A program made the position numbers and the translations under genes. The notes under the pieces are model-generated. The model ran no database searches and was not told where the DNA came from. It was given only the letters and a program-made list of their open reading frames with translations. Below, piece after piece: positions 16,067 through 24,593 of a stretch of 64,000 nt of DNA. The number at the start of each line of letters is the position of its first letter. Position 1 is the first letter of the stretch. Source of the DNA: Albidovulum sp. (GTDB taxonomy: Bacteria > Pseudomonadota > Alphaproteobacteria > Rhodobacterales > Rhodobacteraceae); the NCBI GenBank assembly GCA_030837785.1, contig JAUQYA010000120.1:72080-136079 (forward strand), given 5' to 3'.

Positions 16067-16857
16067 CCGCAGTTTCCCGACCAACCCGCGCGGCGCTCTA
16101 TCTCTACGGCGTGCTGATCCTCGTCGTGCTCTACCTGCCGCTCGTCGCGGTGGGCTTCGCCTCGGTCTCGAAGGCGCGCTACCTGAGCTTTCCGGTCAAG
16201 CGCTATTCCGGTGGCTGGATGGCGGAGGCCGTCACCAGCCCGACGGTCCATCAGATCGTCCTGACCTCGCTCAAGATCGCGGTCTCGGTCACGGTGCTGT
16301 CGGTCGTCCTCGGCTTTTTCGGCGCGCTTGCCTTTGCGCGCTTCCAGTGGCGTTTCCGTGGCCTCTTCCAGAAGGCGATCCTGTTGCCGATCTTCTTCCC
16401 GCAGACGGTGCTCGGGCTTGCGCTCCTGATCTGGTTCTCGGCGATCGGCGTCACGCCCAGCTGGAAGACCGCGGTGGTGGCGCATCTGGTGTGGATCGCC
16501 CCGATCGCCACGCTGATCATCGCGATCCGCGCCTATGGCTTCGACCCGGCGCTGGAGGAGGCGGCGCGCGACATGGGCGCATCCACCCTGACCGTGCTGC
16601 GCGAGGTGACGCTGCCCTTGCTGATGCCGGGGATCGTTTCGGCGGGGCTTTTTGCCTTCCTCTTGTCCTGGGGCAACTTCCCGCTGTCGCTGTTCACTTC
16701 CGGCGTGGATTCAACCTTGCCCAAGTGGCTGTATTCGCGGATGGTTTCGGGCTTCACGCCGCAGATCCCGGCGCTCGGGGTGATGTCGGTCGCGGGGTCG
16801 GCCGTTCTGGTGCTGGTTGGTCTCGTGGTGATGCGCTGGATGCGCCGGCAGACCTGA
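16063..16857 (+). CDS. ABC transporter permease (PotC-like)
   Basis: A 264-aa permease with an N-terminal membrane helix at about 11-33 and five more. The EAA loop 'AARDMGASTLTVLREVTLPLLMPG' covers about residues 167-190. The ATG overlaps the previous stop (ATGA). It is the second half of the importer channel. Together with the PotD-, PotA- and PotB-like genes the operon encodes one complete transporter between the shell genes and a second dehydrogenase/kinase pair. Confidence 0.9.
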   Translation: MTAVSRPTRAALYLYGVLILVVLYLPLVAVGFASVSKARYLSFPVKRYSGGWMAEAVTSPTVHQIVLTSLKIAVSVTVLSVVLGFFGALAFARFQWRFRGLFQKAILLPIFFPQTVLGLALLIWFSAIGVTPSWKTAVVAHLVWIAPIATLIIAIRAYGFDPALEEAARDMGASTLTVLREVTLPLLMPGIVSAGLFAFLLSWGNFPLSLFTSGVDSTLPKWLYSRMVSGFTPQIPALGVMSVAGSAVLVLVGLVVMRWMRRQT

Positions 16858-16882
16858 AAGAGCAACGTCAAGGGAGGAACTC

Positions 16883-17662
16883 ATGCTGAAATCGCTCAAG
16901 GGCCGCAGCGTCATCGTCACCGGCGGGTCGAAGGGGATCGGCCGCGGCATCGCCCGGGTCTTCGCCCGCGAGGGCGTGAAGCTGACCATCGCCGCCCGCA
17001 ACAGGGCCGAGATCGACGACGCGGTGGCCGAGATGGCCGCCGCCGGCGCGACCGCGCGCGGCGCGGTCTGCGACGTGACCGACCTCGGCAGCGTGCAGCG
17101 CATGGTGGACGAGGCGGCCGAGGCGCAGGGCGGGCTTCACGTTCTCTGCGCCAATGCCGGCATCTTCCCGCAGGTGAAGATGGTGGACATGACCGCGGCC
17201 GACTGGGACCACGTCATGGCCACCAACCTGCGGTCCAGCTTTTTCTGCGTGAAGGCGGCGATCCCGCATTTCGAGAAGGCGGGCCGCGGCCGGGTGGTCG
17301 TCACCTCCTCGATCACCGGGCCGGTGACGGGCTACCCCGGCTGGTCGCATTACGGCGCGTCCAAGGCGGGTCAACTGGGCTTCATCAAGACCGCGGCGAT
17401 GGAACTGGCGCGCTACAACACCACCATCAACGCGGTGATGCCGGGCAACATCGTGACCGAAGGCTTGCAGGGGCTTGGCGAGGACTACCTGAAGACGATG
17501 GCCGCCTCGATCCCGCTGAAGCGGCTCGGCGATGTCGAGGACATCGGCAATGCCGCGCTCTTCTTCGCCTCGGACGAGGCGGGCTACATCACCGGCCAGC
17601 AGATCGTCGTGGACGGCGGGCAGATCCTGCCGGAATCGCTCGAAGCGCTGGCCTCGATCTGA
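16883..17662 (+). CDS. SDR-family oxidoreductase of the BMC operon
   Basis: A 259-aa classical SDR, paralog of 422-1201. Cofactor motif 'TGGSKGIG' at 13-20, 'NAG' near 91-93, active-site Ser/Tyr157/Lys161 in 'TSSITG...HYGASKAG', and C-terminal 'YITGQQIVVDGGQ'. A strong ribosome site (aagggagg) lies before the ATG. In RMM loci the SDR is an aminopropanol dehydrogenase, so a role in interconverting an amino alcohol and an amino ketone is likely but not proven. It is followed 18 bases later by the kinase-like gene, repeating the dehydrogenase-kinase association seen at 422-3039. Confidence 0.9.
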   Translation: MLKSLKGRSVIVTGGSKGIGRGIARVFAREGVKLTIAARNRAEIDDAVAEMAAAGATARGAVCDVTDLGSVQRMVDEAAEAQGGLHVLCANAGIFPQVKMVDMTAADWDHVMATNLRSSFFCVKAAIPHFEKAGRGRVVVTSSITGPVTGYPGWSHYGASKAGQLGFIKTAAMELARYNTTINAVMPGNIVTEGLQGLGEDYLKTMAASIPLKRLGDVEDIGNAALFFASDEAGYITGQQIVVDGGQILPESLEALASI

Positions 17663-17680
17663 GCGGACGCGGGGGAAGCG

Positions 17681-18685
17681 ATGGCTGACGGGACGACCAT
17701 GCCGATGAAGGAACTGCTCGAGCACCTCGAGCGGCTCGCGAACGCCTCGCTGCCGCTCTGGCCGGTGCCCGAAGGCGCGCGGGCGCGGCTGATCAACGTG
17801 TCGGAGAACGCGACCTATCTGGTGGAGGCCGACGGTTTCCGGTCGATCCTGCGCATCCACCGGCCGGCCTACCACAGCCGGCGCGGCATCGGCCAGGAGC
17901 TGGCCTGGTCGCAGGCGCTCGCCGCCGATGGCATGGTGGAGACCCCGCCGCCGATCGCGGGCGTGAACGGCGAACTGGTGCAGGAGGGCCATGTCGAGGG
18001 CCTGCCCGAGCCGCGCCTGATGGTGATGTTCGCCTTCGCTCCCGGCCGCCAGCCCGACGAGAACGAGGATCTGACCGCGCCGTTCGAGCGGCTCGGCGCG
18101 ATCGCCGCGCAGACGCACCTGCATTCACAGGCGTGGAAGAAGCCGGAGCCTCTTGAACGGCTGATCTGGGACGCCGATGCGGTGTTCGGCGCGAAGGCCA
18201 ACTGGGGCAACTGGCGCGATGCTCCGAACGTCACCCCGGAAATCCGCGACGTCCTGGAACAGTGCGAGGCGCTGGTCTGCCGCCGGCTGGCCGCCTTCGG
18301 CAAGGGACAGGACCGCTACGGGCTCGTCCATGCCGACATGCGGCTGGCGAACCTCCTGATCGAGGGCGAGCGGACCGCGCTGATCGACTTCGACGACTGC
18401 GGGTCGGGCTGGTTCCTCTACGATTTCGCCACCGGCGTCAGCTTCATGGAGGACCATCCGCAGGTGCCGGCGCTGCGCCGCGCCTGGGTGAAGGGCTACC
18501 GTTCCGTCCGGCCGCTGTCGGACGCGGAAGAGACCGAGATCGACACCTTCATCATGCTGCGGCGCATGGCGCTTCTGGCCTGGATCGGCAGCCATATCGA
18601 GGCGCCGGAGCCGCAGGCGATGGCGCCGCATTTCGCCGCCAACACCGCGAAGCTCGCGTCAGACTATCTTGCGCGCTTTCGCTGA
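17681..18685 (+). CDS. APH-fold phosphotransferase of the BMC operon (candidate aminopropanol kinase)
   Basis: A 334-aa aminoglycoside-phosphotransferase-fold kinase. The catalytic loop 'HADMRLANL' runs from His217 (Asp219 the likely base) and the metal motif 'DFDD' is at 236-239. It shares 'NVSEN.TY', 'R.HRP.YHSR' and 'FDDCG..W...DFAT.VSFMEDHPQV' with the paralog at 2041-3039. RMM-type microcompartments contain such a kinase for 1-amino-2-propanol; its phosphorylated product would be the substrate of the class III PLP enzyme at the front of this operon. Last gene of the operon, tail-to-tail with the GntR gene. Confidence 0.88.
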   Translation: MADGTTMPMKELLEHLERLANASLPLWPVPEGARARLINVSENATYLVEADGFRSILRIHRPAYHSRRGIGQELAWSQALAADGMVETPPPIAGVNGELVQEGHVEGLPEPRLMVMFAFAPGRQPDENEDLTAPFERLGAIAAQTHLHSQAWKKPEPLERLIWDADAVFGAKANWGNWRDAPNVTPEIRDVLEQCEALVCRRLAAFGKGQDRYGLVHADMRLANLLIEGERTALIDFDDCGSGWFLYDFATGVSFMEDHPQVPALRRAWVKGYRSVRPLSDAEETEIDTFIMLRRMALLAWIGSHIEAPEPQAMAPHFAANTAKLASDYLARFR

Positions 18686-18759
18686 CGCACGCGCCGGGGG
18701 CGGCCGATGCGGCGGGCGGCGCGGCGGTCATGTCGGATGCCTGCCGGAGATCACCCGGA

Positions 18760-19635
18760 TCACCCCGCCGCCGGCGTGGCCGACCGCGCCGTGCCCCTGC
18801 GCCCGGCGCGCGGCGCGGCACGCTTCGGGGCGGTCTTCTGCGGCATCAGGTTCTCGAGGCTTTGGCGCGTCGTGACGATATGGCTGCGCATCGCCTCGGC
18901 GGCGCGATCGGGGTCGCCGTCGCTGATTGCGGCGAAGATCTCCTCGTGATGCTCGTTGGCGCTGTCTTCCAGCCTCTTGAAGACCTTGCCGATCGGCAGG
19001 AACATCGCAGTGCGCGCATCCTCGACGGCCTGCTGGATGAGACGGTTTCCCGAGGCTTCGGCCACGGCGAGGTGGAACTCGGAATCGAGTGCGCGGAACC
19101 GCGCGATATTGGCCATCGTCGCCCGAAGCTCGGGCGTCTCGCAAAGCTGTCCCATCGCTTTCAGCGCCGAGGCCATGCGCCGCAACTGGTCCTTGCTGCG
19201 GCGCGTCGCGGCAAGGCGCGCCGCCATGCACTCGTTCGCGATCCGGTATTCGTAGATCGCGTCCAGCATCTCGCGCTGGGCTTCCATGTAGGACTCGACC
19301 TCGTGCGGGCGCAGGCCGCTTTGTGCCTTCACCACCAGCCCGCCGGTGGCCCCGCGTTTCACCTGGATCAGGCCTTCGCCCTCGAGCACGCGCATGGCCT
19401 CTCGGATCGTCGTCCGCGACACCAGCATCTGCGCGGCGAGGTCACGTTCGGGCGGAAGCTTGTCGCCGGGGACGAAGCGGCCGAGGAAGATCGCGCGCTT
19501 GACCTGTTCCACGACCAGCTCGTAGGCCGCGACCGGGCGAATGCTGTTGATCGCCCCGAGCACGAGGCTGTCAGCCCGTGCCGCATCGTCGTCCGTGGGA
19601 TTCGACGCATCGCCCCCAGCCACTTTCCCGGCCAT
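18760..19635 (-). CDS. FadR-type GntR-family transcriptional regulator
   Basis: A 291-aa regulator. I take the ATG at 19635 because a ribosome site (gtgaggtaagg) precedes it; the frame is open further upstream without support. The winged helix (about 40-105) contains 'LPPERDLAAQMLVSRTTIREAMRVLEGEGLI' across residues 60-90 and the C-terminal FCD ligand domain runs from about 118 to 270, including the metal-binding histidine region ('FHLAVAEASGN', 'HEEIFAAI'). It is divergent from the liv operon. Two copies of the GGTCY-N7-AGACM-like motif lie in that divergent region and two more before RidA, so it probably controls both. Confidence 0.9.
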   Translation of the reverse strand: MAGKVAGGDASNPTDDDAARADSLVLGAINSIRPVAAYELVVEQVKRAIFLGRFVPGDKLPPERDLAAQMLVSRTTIREAMRVLEGEGLIQVKRGATGGLVVKAQSGLRPHEVESYMEAQREMLDAIYEYRIANECMAARLAATRRSKDQLRRMASALKAMGQLCETPELRATMANIARFRALDSEFHLAVAEASGNRLIQQAVEDARTAMFLPIGKVFKRLEDSANEHHEEIFAAISDGDPDRAAEAMRSHIVTTRQSLENLMPQKTAPKRAAPRAGRRGTARSATPAAG

Positions 19636-19803
19636 CCTTACCTCACCTGTAGGCGCGTCGATTCGGGATTCTCCACCACGAGACGCCTGGTTTCCGTCCC
19701 GGTTCCACCCGCCCGCTTCGTGGCGCAGGTGGCACGCCGGGCCTGTTCGCGATCGGTCCGCCGGCACCCTGTGCCAGGGCGCCATTGGCGCAAGTATATG
19801 AAT

Positions 19804-19820
19804 GGTCTGATAATAGAACA
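19804..19820. promoter_or_regulatory. Putative GntR operator, copy 3 (imperfect)
   Basis: GGTCT at 19804-19808 followed by 'gataatagaaca'. The left arm is exact; the right arm reads AGAAC with a six-base spacer or GAACA with seven, so it is degenerate. It lies about 170 bases upstream of the GntR start codon and near the promoter region of that gene. Weaker than copies 2 and 4. Confidence 0.4.
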
Positions 19821-19911
19821 ATGGAATTTTCGACCCTCCGGCCGCAGGGCCGTTCGGGGCCCGGTCCGGGCGCCGGCAAGGGGGAATTTATCGGTTGACT
19901 TGTGTTATGAA

Positions 19912-19928
19912 GGTCTGATTACTAGACC
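19912..19928. promoter_or_regulatory. Putative GntR operator, copy 4 (fully symmetric), overlapping a likely promoter
   Basis: GGTCT at 19912-19916 and AGACC at 19924-19928 around seven bases: a perfect inverted repeat. A -35-like TTGACT at 19895-19900 stands 17 bases before a weak -10-like ATTACT (19918-19923), so a bound repressor would cover the promoter of the liv operon. The whole 340-base region between the GntR start (19635) and the liv start (19976) contains no gene, only these sites. Confidence 0.6.
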
Positions 19929-19975
19929 AAAGACCGGCCGGAAAACGGCGGCACTTCCGCACATGGGAGAAGACC

Positions 19976-20800
19976 GTGCCACAGGGTAACGCTTCACAAG
20001 GGGGGATTCCCCCAATGGAAACGCATGGCAATCCGCTTGTGGTTTCCGGCGTCTGCAAGAGCTTCGGCGGGCTCCAGGTCCTGCACGACGTCTCGCTCGA
20101 CTGCAACCCGGGCGAGATCGTCGGCCTGATCGGGCCGAATGGCGCGGGCAAGTCGACGCTGATCAACGCGATCACCTCGCTGATGCCGGTTTCGTCGGGC
20201 GAGGTGCGGCTGGGGGGCGTGCGCGTCTCCAACACCTCGCCGCAGTTCTGCGCAGCCTCGGGGCTCGGCCGCACGTTCCAGAACATCCGTCTCTTCACCC
20301 GCCTGACCGTGCGCCAGAACGTCGAGGTCGCCCATACATCCGGGCAACGCGACCGCCCCGAGCTGAGCCGCCGCGTCGACGTCGGGGCGCTCCTGGACCA
20401 GTTCGACCTCACCCGCTTCGCCGACTGGAAGGCGGGGGCGCTGCCCTACGGCAGCCAGCGGCGGCTCGAGATCGTGCGGGCGCTGGCGCTGGCACCGGAT
20501 TTCCTGCTGCTGGACGAGCCCGCGGCCGGGATGAACGCCGGCGAGACCACGGCCCTGATCGCCGCGGTCCGCCGCGCCTCGGGCGATTTTCGCTGCGGCG
20601 TCATCGTGATCGACCACGATCTGCGCTTCATCATGACGCTCTGCAGCCGGATCTTCGTGCTGGACGCCGGGAGGATCATTGCCTCGGGGACGCCCGACGA
20701 GGTGACGAAGAACCCCAAGGTCATCGAAGTCTACATTGGTCATTCCAGGAAAAGGAAGGCCGCATCAACGGAGGAGGAGAAACATGAACATCACTCGTAA
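19976..20800 (+). CDS. Branched-chain-type ABC transporter ATP-binding protein (LivG-like)
   Basis: A 274-aa ATPase of the LivG family. Walker A 'GPNGAGKS' at 53-60, the LivG-type signature 'LPYGSQRRLEIVRAL', Walker B 'DFLLLDEPAAGMN', and the H-loop 'VIVIDHD'. Start is GTG 19976 with 'gggaga' upstream, or ATG 20015 with 'aagggggga'; I keep the longer form. First gene of an eight-gene operon behind the GntR operator. Liv-type importers carry amino acids, amides and other polar organic compounds. Confidence 0.9.
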   Translation: MPQGNASQGGIPPMETHGNPLVVSGVCKSFGGLQVLHDVSLDCNPGEIVGLIGPNGAGKSTLINAITSLMPVSSGEVRLGGVRVSNTSPQFCAASGLGRTFQNIRLFTRLTVRQNVEVAHTSGQRDRPELSRRVDVGALLDQFDLTRFADWKAGALPYGSQRRLEIVRALALAPDFLLLDEPAAGMNAGETTALIAAVRRASGDFRCGVIVIDHDLRFIMTLCSRIFVLDAGRIIASGTPDEVTKNPKVIEVYIGHSRKRKAASTEEEKHEHHS

Positions 20801-21938
20801 AGGCAAGTTCGCGGCGCTTCTGGCAGGTGTCGCCCTGGCGCTGCCGGCCGCGGCCCAGGAGGAGGGGCTCGTCATCGGCCATGCCGCCGCCGTCACCGGG
20901 CTTCTTGCGCCCTATGACGGACCCGACGGCGTCGCCTGCCGTGTCGCCCAGATCAACGATGCCGGCGGCATTCTCGGCAAGCCGGTCACGCTCATGACCC
21001 GCGACACCAAGAGCGACCCGGTGACCGCCGCGAACATCGCCCAGGAGCTGATAGACGCCGGCGCCGACGTGCTCTTCGGCCCGCCGACCGACGACGGGCT
21101 CATCCCGATGGCCGGCCTTGCGCTGGCGCAGGGGATCCCGGTGCTGTCGGTCGGCTCGACCCAGCCTGCCTTCCCGCAGGCCTCGCCCGACAACGGCTAT
21201 CTGGTGCCCTACGGCGACAACGCCTCGGGCGCAGCCGCGGCGGAGCTGGCCTATGCCGCCGGCCACCGCAAGGCGGCGCTGATGATCGCCCATGACGTGG
21301 GCGCCTATTCGCTGGTGACGCCGGAGTATTTCGCCCAGGCCTTCGAGAAGCTCGGCGGGCAGGTCGTCGGCCGGGTCTCCTACCACCACGGCCTTGCCGA
21401 CTACGCGCCCCAGGTGGCTGAGATCAGCAACATGGCCGACAAGCCCGATGTGATCTTCGGCGCCATCCTGATGCCCGATGCCGGCGTCTTCCTGCGCACG
21501 CTCGCCAGCGCCGACGTCAACATCCCGGTCTACGGGACCGACGGGTTCGATGACCCGAGCCTGATCCCGGTCTCCGGTGCCGGCGGCAAGCTCGCTACCT
21601 TCATCACCCACGGCTTCCCCACCGAAGGCAGCGCACTGAAGGCTTTCTACGACGATTGCACGGCTCGCGGCTTCAACGTCCAGAACGTCTTCTTCGGTCT
21701 GGGCGGCGAGGCGGTCGACGTGGTCAAGACCGCGGTCGAGGCGGCCGGTTCCTTTGAGCCCCCGGCGATCAACGCGGCGATCCGCGAGATCGAGGGGATG
21801 AAGGGGATCGCCTCCGGCTCCATCACCTACAAGGACCAGGCCGGCACGCCGCTGAAGCAGATGGTTGCGCTTCAGATCAAGGACGGGGCCTTCGTCGAGG
21901 TGGCCCGGCCCACGCCGGCCTGGGTGCCTGCTCCGTGA
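20784..21938 (+). CDS. Branched-chain-type ABC transporter substrate-binding protein (LivJ-like)
   Basis: A 384-aa periplasmic binding protein. The start at ATG 20784 is fixed by a strong ribosome site (ggaggagg) and a Sec signal peptide (residues 1-24, 'FAALLAGVALALPAAAQ'). The mature part begins 'LVIGHAAAVTGLLAPYDG', characteristic of the type I LivJ/AmiC fold, with the 'GPPTDDGLIPMAGLALAQGIPVL' region after about residue 95. It overlaps the LivG 3' end by 17 bases. Ligand is unknown; the neighbours (glutamine-synthetase-like ligase, thiolase) argue against plain branched-chain amino acids. Confidence 0.9.
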   Translation: MNITRKGKFAALLAGVALALPAAAQEEGLVIGHAAAVTGLLAPYDGPDGVACRVAQINDAGGILGKPVTLMTRDTKSDPVTAANIAQELIDAGADVLFGPPTDDGLIPMAGLALAQGIPVLSVGSTQPAFPQASPDNGYLVPYGDNASGAAAAELAYAAGHRKAALMIAHDVGAYSLVTPEYFAQAFEKLGGQVVGRVSYHHGLADYAPQVAEISNMADKPDVIFGAILMPDAGVFLRTLASADVNIPVYGTDGFDDPSLIPVSGAGGKLATFITHGFPTEGSALKAFYDDCTARGFNVQNVFFGLGGEAVDVVKTAVEAAGSFEPPAINAAIREIEGMKGIASGSITYKDQAGTPLKQMVALQIKDGAFVEVARPTPAWVPAP

Positions 21939-22651
21939 TGTTCAATGCCGAGAACATATCGGTTTCGTACGGCCCGATCCGGGCCGTACGGGACGTGAGC
22001 CTTACGGTCGGGGAGGGTGAGATCGTCACCCTCCTCGGACCGAACGGGGCGGGGAAGTCCAGCCTGATCTCCGCCATCATCGGCCTCGTGCCGAAGACCG
22101 GCGGGCGGATCACCTTCCGGGATGAGGATGTGACCGCGCTTGGCACCGAGGCCCTGGTCCGCCGCGGCATGACCGTCACGCCCGAGGGCCGTCGGGTCTT
22201 TGCCGACCTGACCGTGGCGGAGAACCTGCGCCTAGGCGCGGCAACCCGCAGCGATCCCGACGGGATTGCCGAGGATACCGAGAAATTCCTCGGAATGTTC
22301 CCGATCCTGCGCAAGCGCTTCCATTCGGCGGCAAAATACATGTCGGGCGGTGAACAGCAGATGCTGGCGATTTCGCGTTCTCTGATGTCGCGGCCGAGGT
22401 TCCTGATGCTGGACGAGCCCTCGCTGGGCCTTGCCCCCCGCATTGTCGACCAGATCTTCGAGTTCCTCGTCCAGCTCCGCGACTGGGGCGTGACCATGCT
22501 CGTCGTCGAGCAGAACGCCGGCGAGGTGCTGGAATTCGCCGACCGCGCCTATGTGCTGGCCAGCGGCGCGATGCAGTTCTCGGGGACGGCCGAGGATCTG
22601 CGTCAAAGCGGTGGCGTGATGGAAATGTATCTCGGGCTGGAGGGGCACTGA
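21938..22651 (+). CDS. Branched-chain-type ABC transporter ATP-binding protein (LivF-like)
   Basis: About 237 aa. The ATG at 21938 shares a base with the preceding stop (TGATG); a GTG at 21935 is an alternative. Walker A 'GPNGAGKSS', the signature 'YMSGGEQQMLAISRSL', Walker B 'FLMLDEPSLGLAP' and the H-loop region 'LVVEQNAGEVLEFADRAYVL' are all present. It pairs with the LivG-like ATPase to drive the importer. Confidence 0.9.
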   Translation: MFNAENISVSYGPIRAVRDVSLTVGEGEIVTLLGPNGAGKSSLISAIIGLVPKTGGRITFRDEDVTALGTEALVRRGMTVTPEGRRVFADLTVAENLRLGAATRSDPDGIAEDTEKFLGMFPILRKRFHSAAKYMSGGEQQMLAISRSLMSRPRFLMLDEPSLGLAPRIVDQIFEFLVQLRDWGVTMLVVEQNAGEVLEFADRAYVLASGAMQFSGTAEDLRQSGGVMEMYLGLEGH

Positions 22652-22653
22652 GC

Positions 22654-23553
22654 ATGGAGTATCTGCTTCAGCAATCCATGAACGCGCTCAGCCTCGGCGG
22701 CGAATATGCGCTTCTGGCGCTGGGCCTTGCCATCGTCTTCTCCGTCATGGGGCTGGTCAATTTCGCACATGGCGACATGATCACCTTCGGCGGCTACACG
22801 ATGTTCCTCGTCGCGGCGGGGTTGGGCATCGCCAATCCGGCGCTTCTCCTGCCGGTGGGGGTGCTTTCGGTGGTGCTTTTCGCCATGTTCCTCGAAAAGG
22901 TCGCGTTCAAGCCTGTCAGGGGCGCGCCGCCGACGACGGGGATGCTCACCGCGTTCGGGGTTTCGATCCTGATCCAGAACGTGGCGCTGATCCTCGTCGG
23001 CACCCGGGCAAAGGCGGTCCCGACGATGGATTTCCTCATCTCGAACGTGACCATCGGCTCGGTCCGCATCCCGATCGTGCAAATCTTCGAAACCGCCGTC
23101 ACGTTCACCGCCATCGCCCTGCTCGTCGTCTTCCTGCGGCGCACGACGATCGGCATGGCGATGCGCGCGGCGGCCAAGGACGTGAACACGGTGCGGCTGA
23201 TGGGCGTGCGCGCCGACCGGGTGATCGCGACCGCCTTCGCCATCTCCGGCTTCCTTGCGGGGCTTGCCACCGTCTTCGTGCTGGCACGGCGCGGCGCGGT
23301 CGACCCGTTCATGGGGTTCACGCCGGTGCTGAAGGCCTTCGTCGCGGCGGTGATCGGGGGCTTCGGCAGCCTGCCCGGCGCGGTAATCGGCGGGCTCGTG
23401 CTCGGCGTGGCCGAAGTGATGATGCAGGTGGTGCTGCCCGAAAGCATGGCGGGGTTCCGCGACGCCTTCATCTTCACCGCGGTCGGCGTCCTCCTGCTGG
23501 TCCGTCCGCAGGGCATCCTCGGCGAACGCCCCGACTTCGGAGAAAAGTCATGA
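22654..23553 (+). CDS. Branched-chain-type ABC transporter permease (LivH-like)
   Basis: A 299-aa integral membrane permease with about eight hydrophobic segments. Typical LivH elements are 'GLVNFAHGDMITFGGY' near residues 32-47, 'GMAMRAAAKDVNTVRLMGV' (the ATPase-contact loop) near 166-184, and 'VIGGFGSLPGAVIGGLVLG' near 231-249. It begins two bases after the LivF stop and overlaps the LivM start by four bases. Confidence 0.9.
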   Translation: MEYLLQQSMNALSLGGEYALLALGLAIVFSVMGLVNFAHGDMITFGGYTMFLVAAGLGIANPALLLPVGVLSVVLFAMFLEKVAFKPVRGAPPTTGMLTAFGVSILIQNVALILVGTRAKAVPTMDFLISNVTIGSVRIPIVQIFETAVTFTAIALLVVFLRRTTIGMAMRAAAKDVNTVRLMGVRADRVIATAFAISGFLAGLATVFVLARRGAVDPFMGFTPVLKAFVAAVIGGFGSLPGAVIGGLVLGVAEVMMQVVLPESMAGFRDAFIFTAVGVLLLVRPQGILGERPDFGEKS

Positions 23554-24593
23554 TGATCGAAAGACGCGCGCTGGTCGGTGCGGTGGTGCTCGGGCTCTGC
23601 ATCGCGGTCGCGGGGCTTCTGGTCTGGGGCTTCGCCGCCCCCTACCATCAGCGCCTGTTCTTCACCTTCCTCGTGAACCTGATCGCCGTGGTGGGGCTTC
23701 AGGTGTTCATGGGCAATTCCGACATCACCCATTTCGGCCACGTCGGCTTCATGGGGATATCGGCCTATGTCACCGCGATCCTCGCCACGCCGGTCGCGGT
23801 GAAGCGTTCGGCGCTCGCGACCGCGCCCTTCGGCGTGAACACGTTCGAGCTTTCGCCCCTTCTCGCCGTGCTCCTCGCGATCCTGATCACGCTCGCCGTG
23901 GCCTTTCTCGTCGGGCTGATGATGGTACGGCAGGCCGGCGTTGCCGCCACGATTGCGACGCTGGCGTTCCTCGTCATCGTGCATGTTGTGGTGATGAACT
24001 GGGTCGACCTGACGCGCGGGCCCCGCGCCTTCTACGGAATCCCGCCCAAGGCGACGATCGGCTGGGCGGTGGCGACCGCATTCGGCGCGATCGTGCTGGC
24101 CCGCGCATTCCGCGACTCGAAATGGGGGCTGCAGTTGCGCGCCTCCTCCGAGGACGTCGCGGCCGCCAGCGCGGTGGGCGTGCCGATCCGCAAGCTGCGT
24201 TTCGCGGCATGGATGCTCAGCGCCTTCATCATGGCGATCGCGGGGGCGCTCTTCACCCTGTTCGTCGGCACGATCAGCCCGAAAAGCTTCTATTTCGATC
24301 TGACGTTCCTGACGATCGCGATGCTGATCCTTGGCGGAATGCACAGCGTCACCGGCGCGGTGGTGGGCTGCGTGATCGTCACCGTCGGCGTCGAAACGAT
24401 GCGCTTCCTCGAAAGCGGGCCCGCGGTCGCGTGGATGCAGTTGCCCGAGATGTTCGGCCTGACCGGCTTCTTCCTCGGCCTCGTCATCGTGCTGTCGATG
24501 GCCTTCCGGCCCTCGGGCCTGCTCGGCTCTGACGAGATCGACGACATCTGGCACCGCAGGCGCCTGCGCAGGGCCGGGGTCGAGGTGTCCTGA
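23550..24593 (+). CDS. Branched-chain-type ABC transporter permease (LivM-like)
   Basis: A 347-aa permease with about nine membrane segments. LivM features are 'DITHFGHVGFMGISAYVTAIL' over residues 55-75, the coupling loop 'LQLRASSEDVAAASAVGVPIRKLR' over about 193-216, and 'LGGMHSVTGAVVGCVIV' near 262-278. The stop overlaps the next gene's ATG (TGATG), so the downstream enzyme genes are translationally coupled to the transporter. Confidence 0.9.
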   Translation: MMIERRALVGAVVLGLCIAVAGLLVWGFAAPYHQRLFFTFLVNLIAVVGLQVFMGNSDITHFGHVGFMGISAYVTAILATPVAVKRSALATAPFGVNTFELSPLLAVLLAILITLAVAFLVGLMMVRQAGVAATIATLAFLVIVHVVVMNWVDLTRGPRAFYGIPPKATIGWAVATAFGAIVLARAFRDSKWGLQLRASSEDVAAASAVGVPIRKLRFAAWMLSAFIMAIAGALFTLFVGTISPKSFYFDLTFLTIAMLILGGMHSVTGAVVGCVIVTVGVETMRFLESGPAVAWMQLPEMFGLTGFFLGLVIVLSMAFRPSGLLGSDEIDDIWHRRRLRRAGVEVS

